Assembly: GCF_041821085.1 (NCBI RefSeq)
Contig: NZ_JBGUAZ010000001.1
Location: 62,001 to 126,000, forward strand
Direction of reading: 5' to 3'
DNA length: 64,000 nucleotides
Origin: Natrinema sp. HArc-T2
GTDB taxonomy: Archaea; Halobacteriota; Halobacteria; Halobacteriales; Natrialbaceae
Below are positions 8,977 to 17,122 of this stretch, piece by piece (position 1 is the stretch's first letter; each line of letters starts with the position of its first letter). A program made the position numbers and the translations under genes. The notes under the pieces were generated by a model. It was not told the DNA's origin, ran no database searches, and saw nothing but the letters and a program-made list of their open reading frames with translations.

Positions 8977-9945
8977 ATGACCCAGTGGACGACGTTCGTC
9001 GGGCTGACGGGCGTCGTCCTCGTCTTGCTGCTCGTTCTCTCTCATCTGACTCAATCTGCGTTTGACGACGATACTGACGACGCCAGCGACGGCGTCGCCG
9101 AGCGATTCGATGCGACGGCCCACGACGCTGACCGGAACGCTCGAGCCCCTGACGGTTCGTCACCGCCTCACGCGACTAAGAGTGTGCCGGAGCCAATCGA
9201 CGACGATCGGTCCGCTGCTGACGATCAATCCACCACTGGCTCCGTGTGGCAGTCTCGTGATGAGCGCCAGCCACGGAACGCAGCCGTGTCTGCTGATTCC
9301 CGGCCCGGCCACGCCGATCGAGCCGTCGATCCGGCGTCGCTGTCGACCGGTGCCCTCCTTGCGAACGTGGCCTTCTCACAGGGGCTGTTCGCGTTGCTGT
9401 TGCTCGGCGCGGCAGTCTACACCGCCATCCCGGCTGCGGCGCTTGGTATCGAGTTTTCCGTGGCGTATCTCGAGACGGGACTGGTACTGGGGATAGCCGC
9501 CGGGATTGGCTTCTACGTCGCGAACGAACTCGCCGCGGCGACCGCGACCCGACTCGGCTTCGACCACGACGAGACGCTCCGGGAACTGCTCGCTCCCGAC
9601 TCGATCGGTGGCTGGCTCGCGTTGTTGCTGGGTGTGTTGCCGATCATCGCCGTCTTCGAGGAGTTTCTCTTCCGCGCGGCACTGATCGGCGTCCCAGCTG
9701 CTGGTTTCGGCCTCTCGCCGTGGCTGCTCGCGGTCGTCTCGTCGATCGCCTTCGCCCTCGGCCACGGCATGCAGGGGTCGGTCGGCGTCGTCGTCACTGG
9801 CCTCCTCGGGTTCGTCCTCGCTGCACTTTTCATCCTCACTGAGAGCCTGCTGGTCGTCATCGTCGCTCACTACCTCATCAACGCCCTCGAGTTCGTCGTC
9901 CACGAGGGACTCGGTCTCGAGTGGGCGGAAACGGTCGAAGGCTAA
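8977..9945 (+). CDS. CPBP-family intramembrane metalloprotease (Abi/CAAX type)
   Basis: A 322-residue multi-pass membrane protein. After an N-terminal helix and a long acidic linker (about residues 25-120), several hydrophobic segments follow. It carries the glutamate motif EEFLFR, then FALGHG and AHYLINALEF, the metal-binding motifs of CPBP proteases. The ATG follows the lonB stop codon with zero spacing, so two membrane proteases are translationally linked. The substrate is unknown; candidates are prenylated or short hydrophobic peptides (family-level inference). Confidence 0.85.
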   Translation: MTQWTTFVGLTGVVLVLLLVLSHLTQSAFDDDTDDASDGVAERFDATAHDADRNARAPDGSSPPHATKSVPEPIDDDRSAADDQSTTGSVWQSRDERQPRNAAVSADSRPGHADRAVDPASLSTGALLANVAFSQGLFALLLLGAAVYTAIPAAALGIEFSVAYLETGLVLGIAAGIGFYVANELAAATATRLGFDHDETLRELLAPDSIGGWLALLLGVLPIIAVFEEFLFRAALIGVPAAGFGLSPWLLAVVSSIAFALGHGMQGSVGVVVTGLLGFVLAALFILTESLLVVIVAHYLINALEFVVHEGLGLEWAETVEG

Positions 9946-9980
9946 GGGGGCCACCTGACTGGTATCCGGCAGTCTGAGAC

Positions 9981-10050
9981 GAACGTCTGTCGGCGGGTGC
10001 TGGCAGGTCTACGACCGTCGTGTGGTCTCAGCGGGACAGCAGACCGTATG
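9981..10050. repeat. Degenerate copy of the dispersed intergenic element
   Basis: The segment ends in GACAGCAGACCGTATG (10035-10050), the shared terminal motif of the element family, and contains GGCGGGTGCTGGCAGG near its other end. The central palindrome is decayed. It lies in the 197-bp gap between the CPBP protease and rnhB, which otherwise holds nothing I recognise. Confidence 0.5.
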
Positions 10051-10142
10051 CGAAACGATCACCACGACGAAGACGAAGCCGGTCGCGATTCCCCGCTACG
10101 CCGGCAGTGTCGAGCGCTCGACGACCGGTGTCGCGCTCGCAG

Positions 10143-10814
10143 TTAAAACTGTTCGAGTCCGGTTTGCTCTGCTGCGGCGAGTGCCTTCTCGCAGGTCGAC
10201 CACGACTCGCGCGCGAACGGCGGGAGTTCACCGTGTGCGTCGGTGTAGGACGCGAGGAACTCGCGAGTGGTCGAATCGCTGGGGTAGCCGCTGCCGATCG
10301 CTCCGTACTCGTCGGCCAGTGCGGCGATGTGGGTGTCACGTTCGACTTTGGCGATGATGCTGGCTGCGCCGACCAGCCGCGAGTCGTCGTCGGCGCCGTG
10401 GCGGGCATCGACCGCGATTCCCTCGAGCGAGCAGGCATCAGCGACTCGGCGGGCGAACCTGTCGGCGTCGGTGTCGCAGGCGTCACAGAGTCCCGAAATA
10501 GGGTCGCTCGAGGAGCCGTCGCGATCGAGATCCGCAACGGCGTCCTCGATCGCCGCTGCGTGGGCCGCGACTGCCAGCGAGTTCATGTCCGTTTCGGGGT
10601 CGTCGATCCGTGCCGGCGTGATCTCGGCGACGCCGACTGCGATCCGATTGTCGTCCCGCAGGATCGTTGCCAGTTCCTCGCGGCGCTCAGTGGAGAGTCG
10701 TTTCGAATCTCTGATCCCATCGGGGAGGTCGCCGACGTCCTCGAGAGAGACGGCTGCGGCGAACATCGATCCCAGCGCGGGGCCTTTGCCGGCTTCGTCG
10801 ACGCCGAATGGCAT
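10143..10814 (-). CDS. rnhB: Ribonuclease HII
   Basis: A 223-residue protein beginning MPFGVDEAGKGPALG, with the first catalytic Asp in GVDEAGKG, then IRDSKRLSTERRE and the substrate-binding region VGAASIIAKVERD followed by GSGYPSDSTTREFL. It removes RNA from RNA-DNA hybrids and single ribonucleotides from DNA. I took the ATG at 10814 because the extra upstream residues do not belong to the family. It lies downstream of pus10 on the same strand, separated by a palindromic repeat. Confidence 0.94.
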   Translation of the reverse strand: MPFGVDEAGKGPALGSMFAAAVSLEDVGDLPDGIRDSKRLSTERREELATILRDDNRIAVGVAEITPARIDDPETDMNSLAVAAHAAAIEDAVADLDRDGSSSDPISGLCDACDTDADRFARRVADACSLEGIAVDARHGADDDSRLVGAASIIAKVERDTHIAALADEYGAIGSGYPSDSTTREFLASYTDAHGELPPFARESWSTCEKALAAAEQTGLEQF

Positions 10815-10849
10815 ACCACGAGGGTCGACTGCGGTGAGGAAAGTCGTTG

Positions 10850-10934
10850 TGATACGGACACCTGTCACTGCGTTCCGGAGCACCCGCGACTGCACTGCGG
10901 GCGCACCGGAAACCCGTGACAGCAGACCGTATAA
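10850..10934. repeat. Dispersed palindromic element, copy A
   Basis: It runs from TGATACGGACACCTGTCACT (10850-10869) to GACAGCAGACCGTATAA (10918-10934). In the middle TTCCGGAGCACCCGC pairs imperfectly with GCGGGCGCACCGGAA. It fills the gap between rnhB and pus10 and ends 7 nt before the pus10 stop codon. Confidence 0.75.
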
Positions 10935-10941
10935 CTCGTCG

Positions 10942-12321
10942 TCAGTTGGCTGTCTCTGCGAGTTCGTCGTCGGGCGCCGCTCGCGGCTCGTCGAGGAAGT
11001 AGTCCTCGAGTTCGAACGGCTCGTGTTCTCCTTCGACGCCGGTCACGTCGAGTGCCGTTACTTCGGCGTCGGTCTCGAGTAAGCCCGCCAGGCTTGGCTC
11101 GGTTCGACCGTTGTCGCTGCTGATCAGCTCTTTGACGTAGAGGCCACCCTCGCCGTGGAGACGCACTTCGGCTTCGGTCGGCGACTGCAGGTCGCCGTCG
11201 ATCTCGTAGACCGTCCGCTCGCGGGTCAGGCCCGCTCGCCGATGATCGACCCGTTCGGGGGTGTACTGGTCGACGGTCGTCCCCTCGAGTTCTGCGAGTG
11301 CGGCGTCGAACTCGTCTTCCTCGACTGACTCCCCGAACGCGACGTCGGCCCGGTAGTGTTTGCTCGCGTCGTGTTCCTTGACGCGTTCGACCATCTCGTA
11401 GGTCGCGAGCCGCAGACCCTCGACTTCGACTGCACCCTCGGCGGCGTCGTTGATCTCGCGTTCGAGTGTCTCGACATCGGGGTCGCGAACGCGGGGTCGT
11501 TTCACCTCGAGGACGAAGGGCCGGCCCTCCTCGAGCATGCGGGCGTCGACGTCTTCGCGGCCCGCGCCGTGGAAGGTCCCCTCCTCGCCGTCCATCGCGT
11601 CGACGACGTGGGGGCGGACGACCTGTTCGACGCTCGTGTCGTACATGTAGCCCGAGCCGCCGCAATAGTCACAGGGTTCCTCGCCGTCGTCGCCCAACTG
11701 GACGCCGCTGCCGCCACACTCCCGACAGGGCCACTCGGTCTGAGGAATGTCGCGCTCGAGTTTCCGGTAGCGACCGTAGACGAACGCGGGATTGATCTGA
11801 ACGTCGACCGCGTGGCTCGTAACGGTTCCAGAGTCGAGGGCCTCGAGCGGGTCGAACCCCTCGAGGTCGACGACCGCAAGCACGTCGGGCCGGTCGAAAT
11901 CGACGTCGGTGTCGGTCAGCGCGCCGACGCGCCGGCCGACTTCGCGGTTCACTTCGCGCTTCATGGATTCGCCGACATCGGGCTCGAGGCCGGCGTCCTC
12001 CCGGAGCAGGCGTTCGTTCTCCTCGACCAGTGGCGGGACGCGCGTGCCGACCTGGTAGGTCGCGAAGTCGACGTCTGCGAGTTCGTCGACGATCGTCTCG
12101 GCGATGGCGTCGAAGGTGCCACAGTACCCCTCGCAGACCCAGCAGTCCACGGGCTCGGTCGGCTCGAAGTCCTCGTCGTCGGCCAGTGCGACCGTCGTGC
12201 GCAGTGCCCGGCCGCGCTCGGCGTTGGTCAGTCCGAAACTCCGGTCGGCGAAGGGCCGACCGAGACAGGAATCGCAGATGGTGCCCGTCGAAAGCAACGC
12301 GCGGGCGTTGTCCGTGATCAT
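10942..12321 (-). CDS. pus10: tRNA pseudouridine(54/55) synthase Pus10
   Basis: The 459-residue protein has an N-terminal THUMP-like region with zinc pairs CDSCLG and CWVCEG, and a C-terminal pseudouridine synthase domain with FHGAGREDVDARML (the catalytic Asp is in the DVDARML stretch) and EVKRPRVRD. It isomerises U54 and/or U55 in the T-loop of archaeal tRNA. Between the domains is an additional pair, CRECGGSG and CDYCGGSG, that looks like a DnaJ-type zinc knuckle. TrmY, which methylates pseudouridine-54, is encoded 3 kb away. The ATG at 12321 (MITDNARALLSTG) was chosen over the longer frame. Confidence 0.93.
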   Translation of the reverse strand: MITDNARALLSTGTICDSCLGRPFADRSFGLTNAERGRALRTTVALADDEDFEPTEPVDCWVCEGYCGTFDAIAETIVDELADVDFATYQVGTRVPPLVEENERLLREDAGLEPDVGESMKREVNREVGRRVGALTDTDVDFDRPDVLAVVDLEGFDPLEALDSGTVTSHAVDVQINPAFVYGRYRKLERDIPQTEWPCRECGGSGVQLGDDGEEPCDYCGGSGYMYDTSVEQVVRPHVVDAMDGEEGTFHGAGREDVDARMLEEGRPFVLEVKRPRVRDPDVETLEREINDAAEGAVEVEGLRLATYEMVERVKEHDASKHYRADVAFGESVEEDEFDAALAELEGTTVDQYTPERVDHRRAGLTRERTVYEIDGDLQSPTEAEVRLHGEGGLYVKELISSDNGRTEPSLAGLLETDAEVTALDVTGVEGEHEPFELEDYFLDEPRAAPDDELAETAN

Positions 12322-12491
12322 GTCTCGGGAGTGGGGCGGCGCGGGTAACACGTTTTCCCTTCGAAGCGACGGTGTGAGACTCGCTTGCAGCGGGTATCGA
12401 CCGTCTGGCTTCGTTCGGGGGGTCGAGCGCGTGCTTGCTCCTGCAAGCCACAGCCCGGAGGTTCAAATGGGTCGGGTTCTAGCTTTCGGTC

Positions 12492-13601
12492 ATGAGCGAT
12501 TTTCGACCGGATCGTCGGTCCTTTCTCGCGGCTGCGAGTGCCGGACTCGTTGGCGCGATCGCCGGCTGTGCCGAACCCCGCGCCGAGCAGTCGATCAAGG
12601 GTGACTCCTCGGCCACCATCGACCGGGACGACCTCGCTGACGGCTCGGCGTTTACGGACATCTACGACGCGGTCATCGACTCGGTCACGCAGGTGCGTGT
12701 TTTCGGCGTCACGGACCCGAACACTGGTGCCGAGGGTCGCGGGCAGGGATCGGGCTTTCTCTACGACGACAGCCACGTCGTCACCAACGACCACGTCATC
12801 GCCAACGGCGAGGCGGCGGATCTCCAGTACACGAACGGTGACTGGACGAGCACCACGCTCGCCGGTCGCGACGCACATAGCGATCTGGCCGTCCTCGAGG
12901 TCGACCACGTTCCAGAGACGGTGACGCCACTTTCGATGGCCGACGAGCGCCCGGTGGTCGGCCAGCAGGTCGCTGCCATCGGGAACCCCTACGGGCTCGC
13001 CGGATCGATGTCAGCGGGGATCATAAGCGGTGTCAACCGGACGCTTACGGTTCCCGAGCGTCAGTTCTCGTTCCCGAACGTCATCCAGACAGACGCCGCC
13101 GTCAACCCCGGCAACAGCGGCGGCCCGCTCGTCGACCTCGACGGCACGGTCGTCGGAGTCATCAACTCCGGCGGCGGCGACAACATCGGCTTCGCAATCT
13201 CCGCGGCGCTGACCGAACGTGTCGTCCCGGCACTCATCGAAACCGGCGAGTACGACCACTCGTATCTGGGAATCGGCCTCCGAACCGTCGATCGGCTCGT
13301 CGCCGACGCAAACGACCTTTCGGCGGCAGCCGGCGTCATCGTCACTGCCGTCATCGACGGCTCGGCTGCCGATGGCGTCCTCGAGCCAGCCACGCGGACC
13401 GTCCAGCGACGCGGCGAACGGATCCCGGTTGGCGGTGATGTCATCCGCGAACTCGACGGCACGCCGATCCCTGACCGACACGCCCTTTCGACGTATCTCG
13501 CACTCGAGACCAGCCCCGGAGACACGATCGAGGTTCAGTTCCTGCGGAACGGACGGCTGCGTACGCGGGACCTAACGCTCGATGCTTGGCCACCGATATA
13601 G
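12492..13601 (+). CDS. HtrA/DegP-like S1C serine protease, Tat lipoprotein
   Basis: A 369-residue trypsin-fold protease with a Tat and lipobox signal (RPDRRSFLAAASAG then AIAGC). The triad is His101 (TNDHVI), Asp131 (HSDLAVLEV) and Ser209 (NPGNSGGPL). A C-terminal PDZ-like region follows from about residue 260 (YLGIGLRTVDRL onward), ending with LALETSPGDTIEVQFLRNG. It is expected to be lipid-anchored outside the membrane and to degrade or chaperone damaged envelope proteins. It is divergent from pus10. Confidence 0.92.
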   Translation: MSDFRPDRRSFLAAASAGLVGAIAGCAEPRAEQSIKGDSSATIDRDDLADGSAFTDIYDAVIDSVTQVRVFGVTDPNTGAEGRGQGSGFLYDDSHVVTNDHVIANGEAADLQYTNGDWTSTTLAGRDAHSDLAVLEVDHVPETVTPLSMADERPVVGQQVAAIGNPYGLAGSMSAGIISGVNRTLTVPERQFSFPNVIQTDAAVNPGNSGGPLVDLDGTVVGVINSGGGDNIGFAISAALTERVVPALIETGEYDHSYLGIGLRTVDRLVADANDLSAAAGVIVTAVIDGSAADGVLEPATRTVQRRGERIPVGGDVIRELDGTPIPDRHALSTYLALETSPGDTIEVQFLRNGRLRTRDLTLDAWPPI

Positions 13602-13865
13602 GCGGCTGGCGACGCTGCGTGCGTCTCGTGCGGCCGATTGGGCGACTCTGGTTGTGCCCTGCCGAAACCAGCCGTTACTGTCGCTGCTGTGAACTCGTTT
13701 CGCGTTCTAGCACGATCATACACATTAGGACTCGTTACGTTCTTTCTCGAGTGATAGATCGCGGTGGAACCGAACGCTACTATCGGGACGTCCTCGGTAA
13801 AGACGTGATAACAATGTACATGGGCGTAGCGATCATAGCTGGTGCGAGTACCCACCTGATGTCGC

Positions 13866-14057
13866 ATGACCGACGCCGACACCTCCCACTCCGATAGCAC
13901 GGAACCGACGTTCGAACTCGACCACGTCGTGGTCGAAAACGACGACGCGCCCGACGAGTGTGCGATCTTCCCGCTCGAAGCCAGCGAGACGGAGCTCCTG
14001 TCCGCCTGGATCTCGGCGCACGAAGGCGCGTTCGTCGACCTCGAGTCAATGCACTAG
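13866..14057 (+). CDS. DUF7511-like micro-protein (copy 1)
   Basis: A 63-residue acidic protein. The core ELDHVVVENDDAPDECAIF is followed by PLEASETELLSAWISAHEG and FVDLESMH. It resembles the gene at 18563-18793 in the pattern of a hydrophobic strand, an Asp/Cys turn, a Pro-x-Glu, and a helix containing LxxWL/I. The family is haloarchaeal and uncharacterised; the DUF number is from memory. It ends 4 nt before the small membrane-protein gene at 14062, suggesting a bicistron. Confidence 0.65.
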   Translation: MTDADTSHSDSTEPTFELDHVVVENDDAPDECAIFPLEASETELLSAWISAHEGAFVDLESMH

Positions 14058-14061
14058 TCCA

Positions 14062-14250
14062 ATGTACCTAAGTCACTCCGTTACCGCTGTCGGCTTCTGG
14101 CTTGGGACCTTGCTGCCGGTCGTCTACGTCCCCGTTATCCTGGCCGGGATCGACTCGATCGGTCGCCTCTCGCTGCTCGTCGCCCTGCTTGCGGTTCACG
14201 CGCTCGCCCTCGTCATCGGCCACGACTATGCGGGGTCGCGATCGCAGTGA
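14062..14250 (+). CDS. Small two-helix membrane protein, unknown
   Basis: The 62-residue protein has two hydrophobic helices (about residues 8-30 and 34-53) separated by DSIGR and ends HDYAGSRSQ. It starts 4 nt after the DUF7511-like gene, so they are probably cotranscribed and cotranslated. The function is not recognisable from sequence. Confidence 0.6.
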   Translation: MYLSHSVTAVGFWLGTLLPVVYVPVILAGIDSIGRLSLLVALLAVHALALVIGHDYAGSRSQ

Positions 14251-14397
14251 TCGCGAGACAGGGCTCGCTTCGGCCCCGTCTTTCGCGTGGTAGCTCTCGT
14301 CTAGAGGTGCCCCGTTCTCCGAAGGCACCCGTCGCTTTCGGGACTGATAAGCGCCGCTCCGAAAAGCAGTATGTGCTGGTTCGTGGAAGTCGAGAAT

Positions 14398-14556
14398 ATG
14401 AAGACCCACTGTCCACTCTGCCGCAGCGTCGTTTCCGACGACGCACAGCACTGGTGTCGGTGCGGCCAGCCGATGGGGTCGCGGTGTTACGATGCACACC
14501 GCGAGTGGTGCGCAGTCGACGGCAGCGAGGCCTGGATCGGCGCACTCGAGTGGTAG
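14398..14556 (+). CDS. Micro-protein with CPLC...CRC zinc-binding pattern
   Basis: A 52-residue protein starting MKTHCPLCRSVVSDD, with further cysteines in HWCRCGQ, SRCYDAH and EWCAV, enough for one or two zinc sites. Translation could instead start at 14371 (MCWFVEVEN). It ends SEAWIGALEW. It is a stand-alone zinc micro-protein of the kind abundant in haloarchaea; the function is unknown. Confidence 0.5.
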   Translation: MKTHCPLCRSVVSDDAQHWCRCGQPMGSRCYDAHREWCAVDGSEAWIGALEW

Positions 14557-14625
14557 CGTCGCTGCTCTCCTGTTCGGGTGTGGCGACCCGACAGCGGTGG
14601 AGTCAGGTCACCGATCGAATCGAGG

Positions 14626-14811
14626 CTAGTCGATCGAGGCCGACCAGACCTGCACCTGCGGCGTGCCACACCGATTACAGACCACCGCTCGTTTGTCCTT
14701 GTACGTATCCCGCTCGAGTGTGCCGTCGGGACAGTCGGGACAGGACCGCCCCGTGAGAATTGCGAGCAACTGCTGCGTACCGCCAGACTGCGACGACTCT
14801 GATTTCGCCAT
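14626..14811 (-). CDS. Zinc finger micro-protein, HVO_A0556-like
   Basis: A 61-residue protein with LLAILTGRSCPDCPDGTL, then KDKRAVVCNRCGTPQVQVW. Two CxxC pairs 23 residues apart form a zinc ribbon. The pattern matches the haloarchaeal HVO_A0556 family as I recall it. The function is unknown; possible roles are transcription or protein interaction. Confidence 0.65.
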   Translation of the reverse strand: MAKSESSQSGGTQQLLAILTGRSCPDCPDGTLERDTYKDKRAVVCNRCGTPQVQVWSASID

Positions 14812-14919
14812 ATAGTCATTGCATACCGGAGACCGGGGAAACAGTTGGCCATGCCTATGCAGCCTCGATCGGCTCGTGAGTCGAAGCAGCTATGGCCGCG
14901 TCCGGTGAATGCCCGGGAA

Positions 14920-15477
14920 ATGTGGCCCTGGGGACACCTCGCCGTCGCCTATCTGCTCTGTACCGTCGTCACGCACCGCCGATTCGGTCGCCCGCCGCGT
15001 GCCTGGCCGGCGATTGCACTCGCTGTCGGCTCGCAGACGCCGGATCTGATCGATAAACCCCTTGCGTGGAATTTCGGCGTTCTGCCCGGCGGGCGCACCC
15101 TCGCACACTCGCTTTTCACCGTTGCCTGTCTCGTGCCCGTGGCTCTGATCGTTGCGGACCGGCTCGAGGGCCGTGCGGTCGGCGTCGGCTTTCTGGTCGG
15201 TTACTGCTCACACCTGCTGGCCGACATCCCGCCAGCGGTCCTCTCGGGAGAGTTTGCATACGCCGCCTACCTCCTCTGGCCAGTGCTCGAGCAACCTCCC
15301 GAGGATCCCGTCGCCGGCATCTTCGATGCGATCCTCCACTACTACGCGATGGGGCCCTACGAGTGGGTGCAGTTCGGCCTCTTTGCCGTCGCCGCCCTCG
15401 TCTGGTATCGCGACGGGATGCCGGGGCTCGGACCGGTGTCTGCCTCGCTCGAGCGCCGATTCGGCGTCGAGTCCTGA
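14920..15477 (+). CDS. Membrane-bound metal-dependent hydrolase-like protein (YdjM/DUF457)
   Basis: A 185-residue multi-pass protein with WGHLAVAYLL near the start, then VGSQTPDLIDKPLAW, GRTLAHSLF and GYCSHLLADIPPAV. The scattered His/Asp residues are those of the LexA-binding/YdjM inner-membrane hydrolase family. An earlier in-frame ATG at 14845 would add 25 basic residues; MWPWGHL at 14920 fits the family better. The substrate is unknown. Confidence 0.75.
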   Translation: MWPWGHLAVAYLLCTVVTHRRFGRPPRAWPAIALAVGSQTPDLIDKPLAWNFGVLPGGRTLAHSLFTVACLVPVALIVADRLEGRAVGVGFLVGYCSHLLADIPPAVLSGEFAYAAYLLWPVLEQPPEDPVAGIFDAILHYYAMGPYEWVQFGLFAVAALVWYRDGMPGLGPVSASLERRFGVES

Positions 15478-15549
15478 TCGTCGGCAGTCGTGTCCGCTCC
15501 CTGAGCGTCGGATCGTGGGGGCTATCCCGACGGCCGGCAACGCTCTGAT

Positions 15550-16152
15550 ATGCGCCAGTTCGTACTCATCGGTCACGACGTGCCGACGACGCCCGACTTC
15601 TCGCTCGACGATCTCGCTGGCGGAGCCGGTCGTCTCGACGCACTCTGTCGGTCGATCACCGCCGCGTTCGTCACCTCCCACGGCATCCGCGAGGACGTCC
15701 GCGTCCACTTGATTGCTCAGGACGAACTCACCATCACCTTCGACGGCAGCGACCTCCAGCGGCTCAACCCCGACGAGCGAAGCACCGCCGCGTTGGTTCG
15801 GAAGGCTCTCGAGCACCGCGACGAGGCCATCGGCGCGCTGCCTGCAGAACCCAGTCCGGGCGTCGAACTCTACCGACGCGGATTTGCGGGAACGCTCGAG
15901 CAAATCGCCGACGGCGGTCCGATCGTCCAACTCCACGAGGATGGCGAGGCGGTCGTCGACGTCGGCGCGGAGCGGCTTTCGGATGCGGTGTTCGTGCTCT
16001 CGGATCATCGTAATTTCACCGCGGAGGAATCCGGTGTGCTCGAGGAACACGCTGATCAGCGGCTTCGACTCGGCCCGCAGTTGCTCCACGCTGATCAGGC
16101 GATCACCGTCGCCCATCACTATCTGGATACGAACGGCTACGAGGAGTTTTAG
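15550..16152 (+). CDS. trmY: tRNA (pseudouridine(54)-N(1))-methyltransferase TrmY
   Basis: A 200-residue SPOUT-family methyltransferase. It begins MRQFVLIGHDVPTTPDF, with GRLDALCRSITAAFVTSHG in the first domain and SDAVFVLSDHRNFTAEE plus LLHADQAITVAHHYLD forming the C-terminal knot region that binds SAM. It methylates N1 of pseudouridine-54 made by Pus10, giving the archaeal substitute for ribothymidine in the T-loop. It is followed by a tRNA gene 79 nt downstream. Confidence 0.92.
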   Translation: MRQFVLIGHDVPTTPDFSLDDLAGGAGRLDALCRSITAAFVTSHGIREDVRVHLIAQDELTITFDGSDLQRLNPDERSTAALVRKALEHRDEAIGALPAEPSPGVELYRRGFAGTLEQIADGGPIVQLHEDGEAVVDVGAERLSDAVFVLSDHRNFTAEESGVLEEHADQRLRLGPQLLHADQAITVAHHYLDTNGYEEF

Positions 16153-16231
16153 CGGGGAGCAACGGCCCTGCTGGTGATTTGACGGACGCATTCGGAAGCG
16201 TTAAAGGACCGGACCCATTCCGTTCGAGTGC

Positions 16232-16304
16232 GGGCCGGTGGGGTAGCTTGGTATCCTTCGGCCTTCGGGTGGCCGTAACCGCAGTTCGAATCTGCGCCGG
16301 CCCA
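16232..16304 (+). tRNA. tRNA-Pro (anticodon CGG)
   Basis: The 7-bp acceptor GGGCCGG pairs with CCGGCCC. The anticodon stem is CGGCC/GGCCG around loop TTCGGGT (16264-16270), with anticodon CGG at 16266-16268. The T arm is CGCAG TTCGAAT CTGCG. The discriminator A is at 16304 and no CCA is encoded, as is common in archaea. No intron is seen. The D stem starts with a G-T pair, frequent in archaeal tRNAs. Confidence 0.93.
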
Positions 16305-16463
16305 TACTACTCCCGCACTTCAAACCGCCGAGTGGCGCGGCTGCGACGCGAGGCATCCGAAGTGCGGGAGTCGATGACGGCACGCAGATTCGAATCAGGG
16401 AGGAGCTTCGCTCCGACCGTGGTTCGACATCTGCGCCGGCCCACTTTTCCCGCATTTCACGAC
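16285..16463. repeat. Inverted and direct copies of the tRNA-Pro 3' end
   Basis: Three related segments occur. The first is the tRNA end plus trailer, TTCGAATCTGCG ... ACTCCCGCACTTC (16285-16321). The second is an inverted copy, GAAGTGCGGGAGT ... CGCAGATTCGAA (16359-16394), whose two ends match exactly while the middle differs. The third is a direct copy with ATCTGCGCCGGCCCA (16429-16443, identical to 16290-16304) followed by TCCCGCATTTCA. This looks like att-site scars left by elements inserting at the tRNA, or a small repeat grown from it. Confidence 0.65.
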
Positions 16464-16548
16464 GCGAGCAGCGCGATTTCCGTTTAAGTGAACCGAAGCG
16501 GTTCTCTATCACCGTAGGCCGTTGGCAAGAGAACCGATCGGACGGGGG

Positions 16549-16944
16549 TTACATGACCTGCTTCGGTCGAATTCGCAAGAGCACCCGCTCGGATTCGATC
16601 GGGTTCGGATACTCGTCGACGTCCATGTATCGCTGGGCGAGGTCGTCGATGTGTTCTCGAGCGCCGTCGGTCGTAAGTTCCTCGACCTCGCCGATCACCG
16701 AGAGGCGTCGGTAGGGGTCGTCGGGATCGGCCATGCTGACGCCGATGGCGGGGTTGTGTGCTGCGTTCTTCGCTTTTTGTCGGTGCCGTTCGGTATTGAC
16801 CAGCAGGAGTCCGTCGTCCGCGTCGTAATCGATCCACACTGGCGTGACGTGTGGCAACCCCTCGTCGGTTAGTGTCGCGACGTGGGCGAACGTTTGCTTC
16901 TCGAAGAGGTCGTGGAAGTCGTCGGGGATCGAGGCCATAGACAT
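16549..16944 (-). CDS. PPOX-class flavin/F420-dependent oxidoreductase
   Basis: The 131-residue split-barrel protein has FAHVATLTDEGLPHVTPVW, VNTERHRQKAKN and PYRRLSVIGEVEELT, the layout of the TIGR03618-type PNPOx-like family that binds F420 or flavin. The host has F420 genes in this window (cofH, cofG, cofC), which fits. The start is ATG 16944, or 16938; the longer frame to 16980 is less likely. The substrate is not known. Confidence 0.8.
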   Translation of the reverse strand: MSMASIPDDFHDLFEKQTFAHVATLTDEGLPHVTPVWIDYDADDGLLLVNTERHRQKAKNAAHNPAIGVSMADPDDPYRRLSVIGEVEELTTDGAREHIDDLAQRYMDVDEYPNPIESERVLLRIRPKQVM

Positions 16945-17122
16945 CGTGTCGTTCACTCGCTTCGGTCTTGTGTATGGCACCTACATCCACTGCAGGCGAC
17001 TGATTTCGGAAGTTGACAGTCTCTGCCGACCGAACCGCGGGGAATCGCTCGAGAGAAATAAATAGCAACCATGCAGGTGATGGCTGACGGCTTATGCGCT
17101 CTGAAAGTGTCCCCATTCCCGT

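Noticed and set aside
10020-11082. Frames opposite rnhB
   Set aside because: They are antisense to RNase HII, whose motifs are intact on the minus strand.
12440-12490. tRNA-like motif GGAGGTTCAAATGGG upstream of the protease gene
   Set aside because: No acceptor or anticodon stem can be built around it.
13602-13865. 264-bp stretch after the HtrA-like gene with an open frame
   Set aside because: The frame lacks haloarchaeal codon character; the real micro-protein starts at 13866 in another frame.
16305-16548. Integrase or other gene downstream of tRNA-Pro
   Set aside because: Only short frames are present; the region holds repeated tRNA ends but no recombinase.
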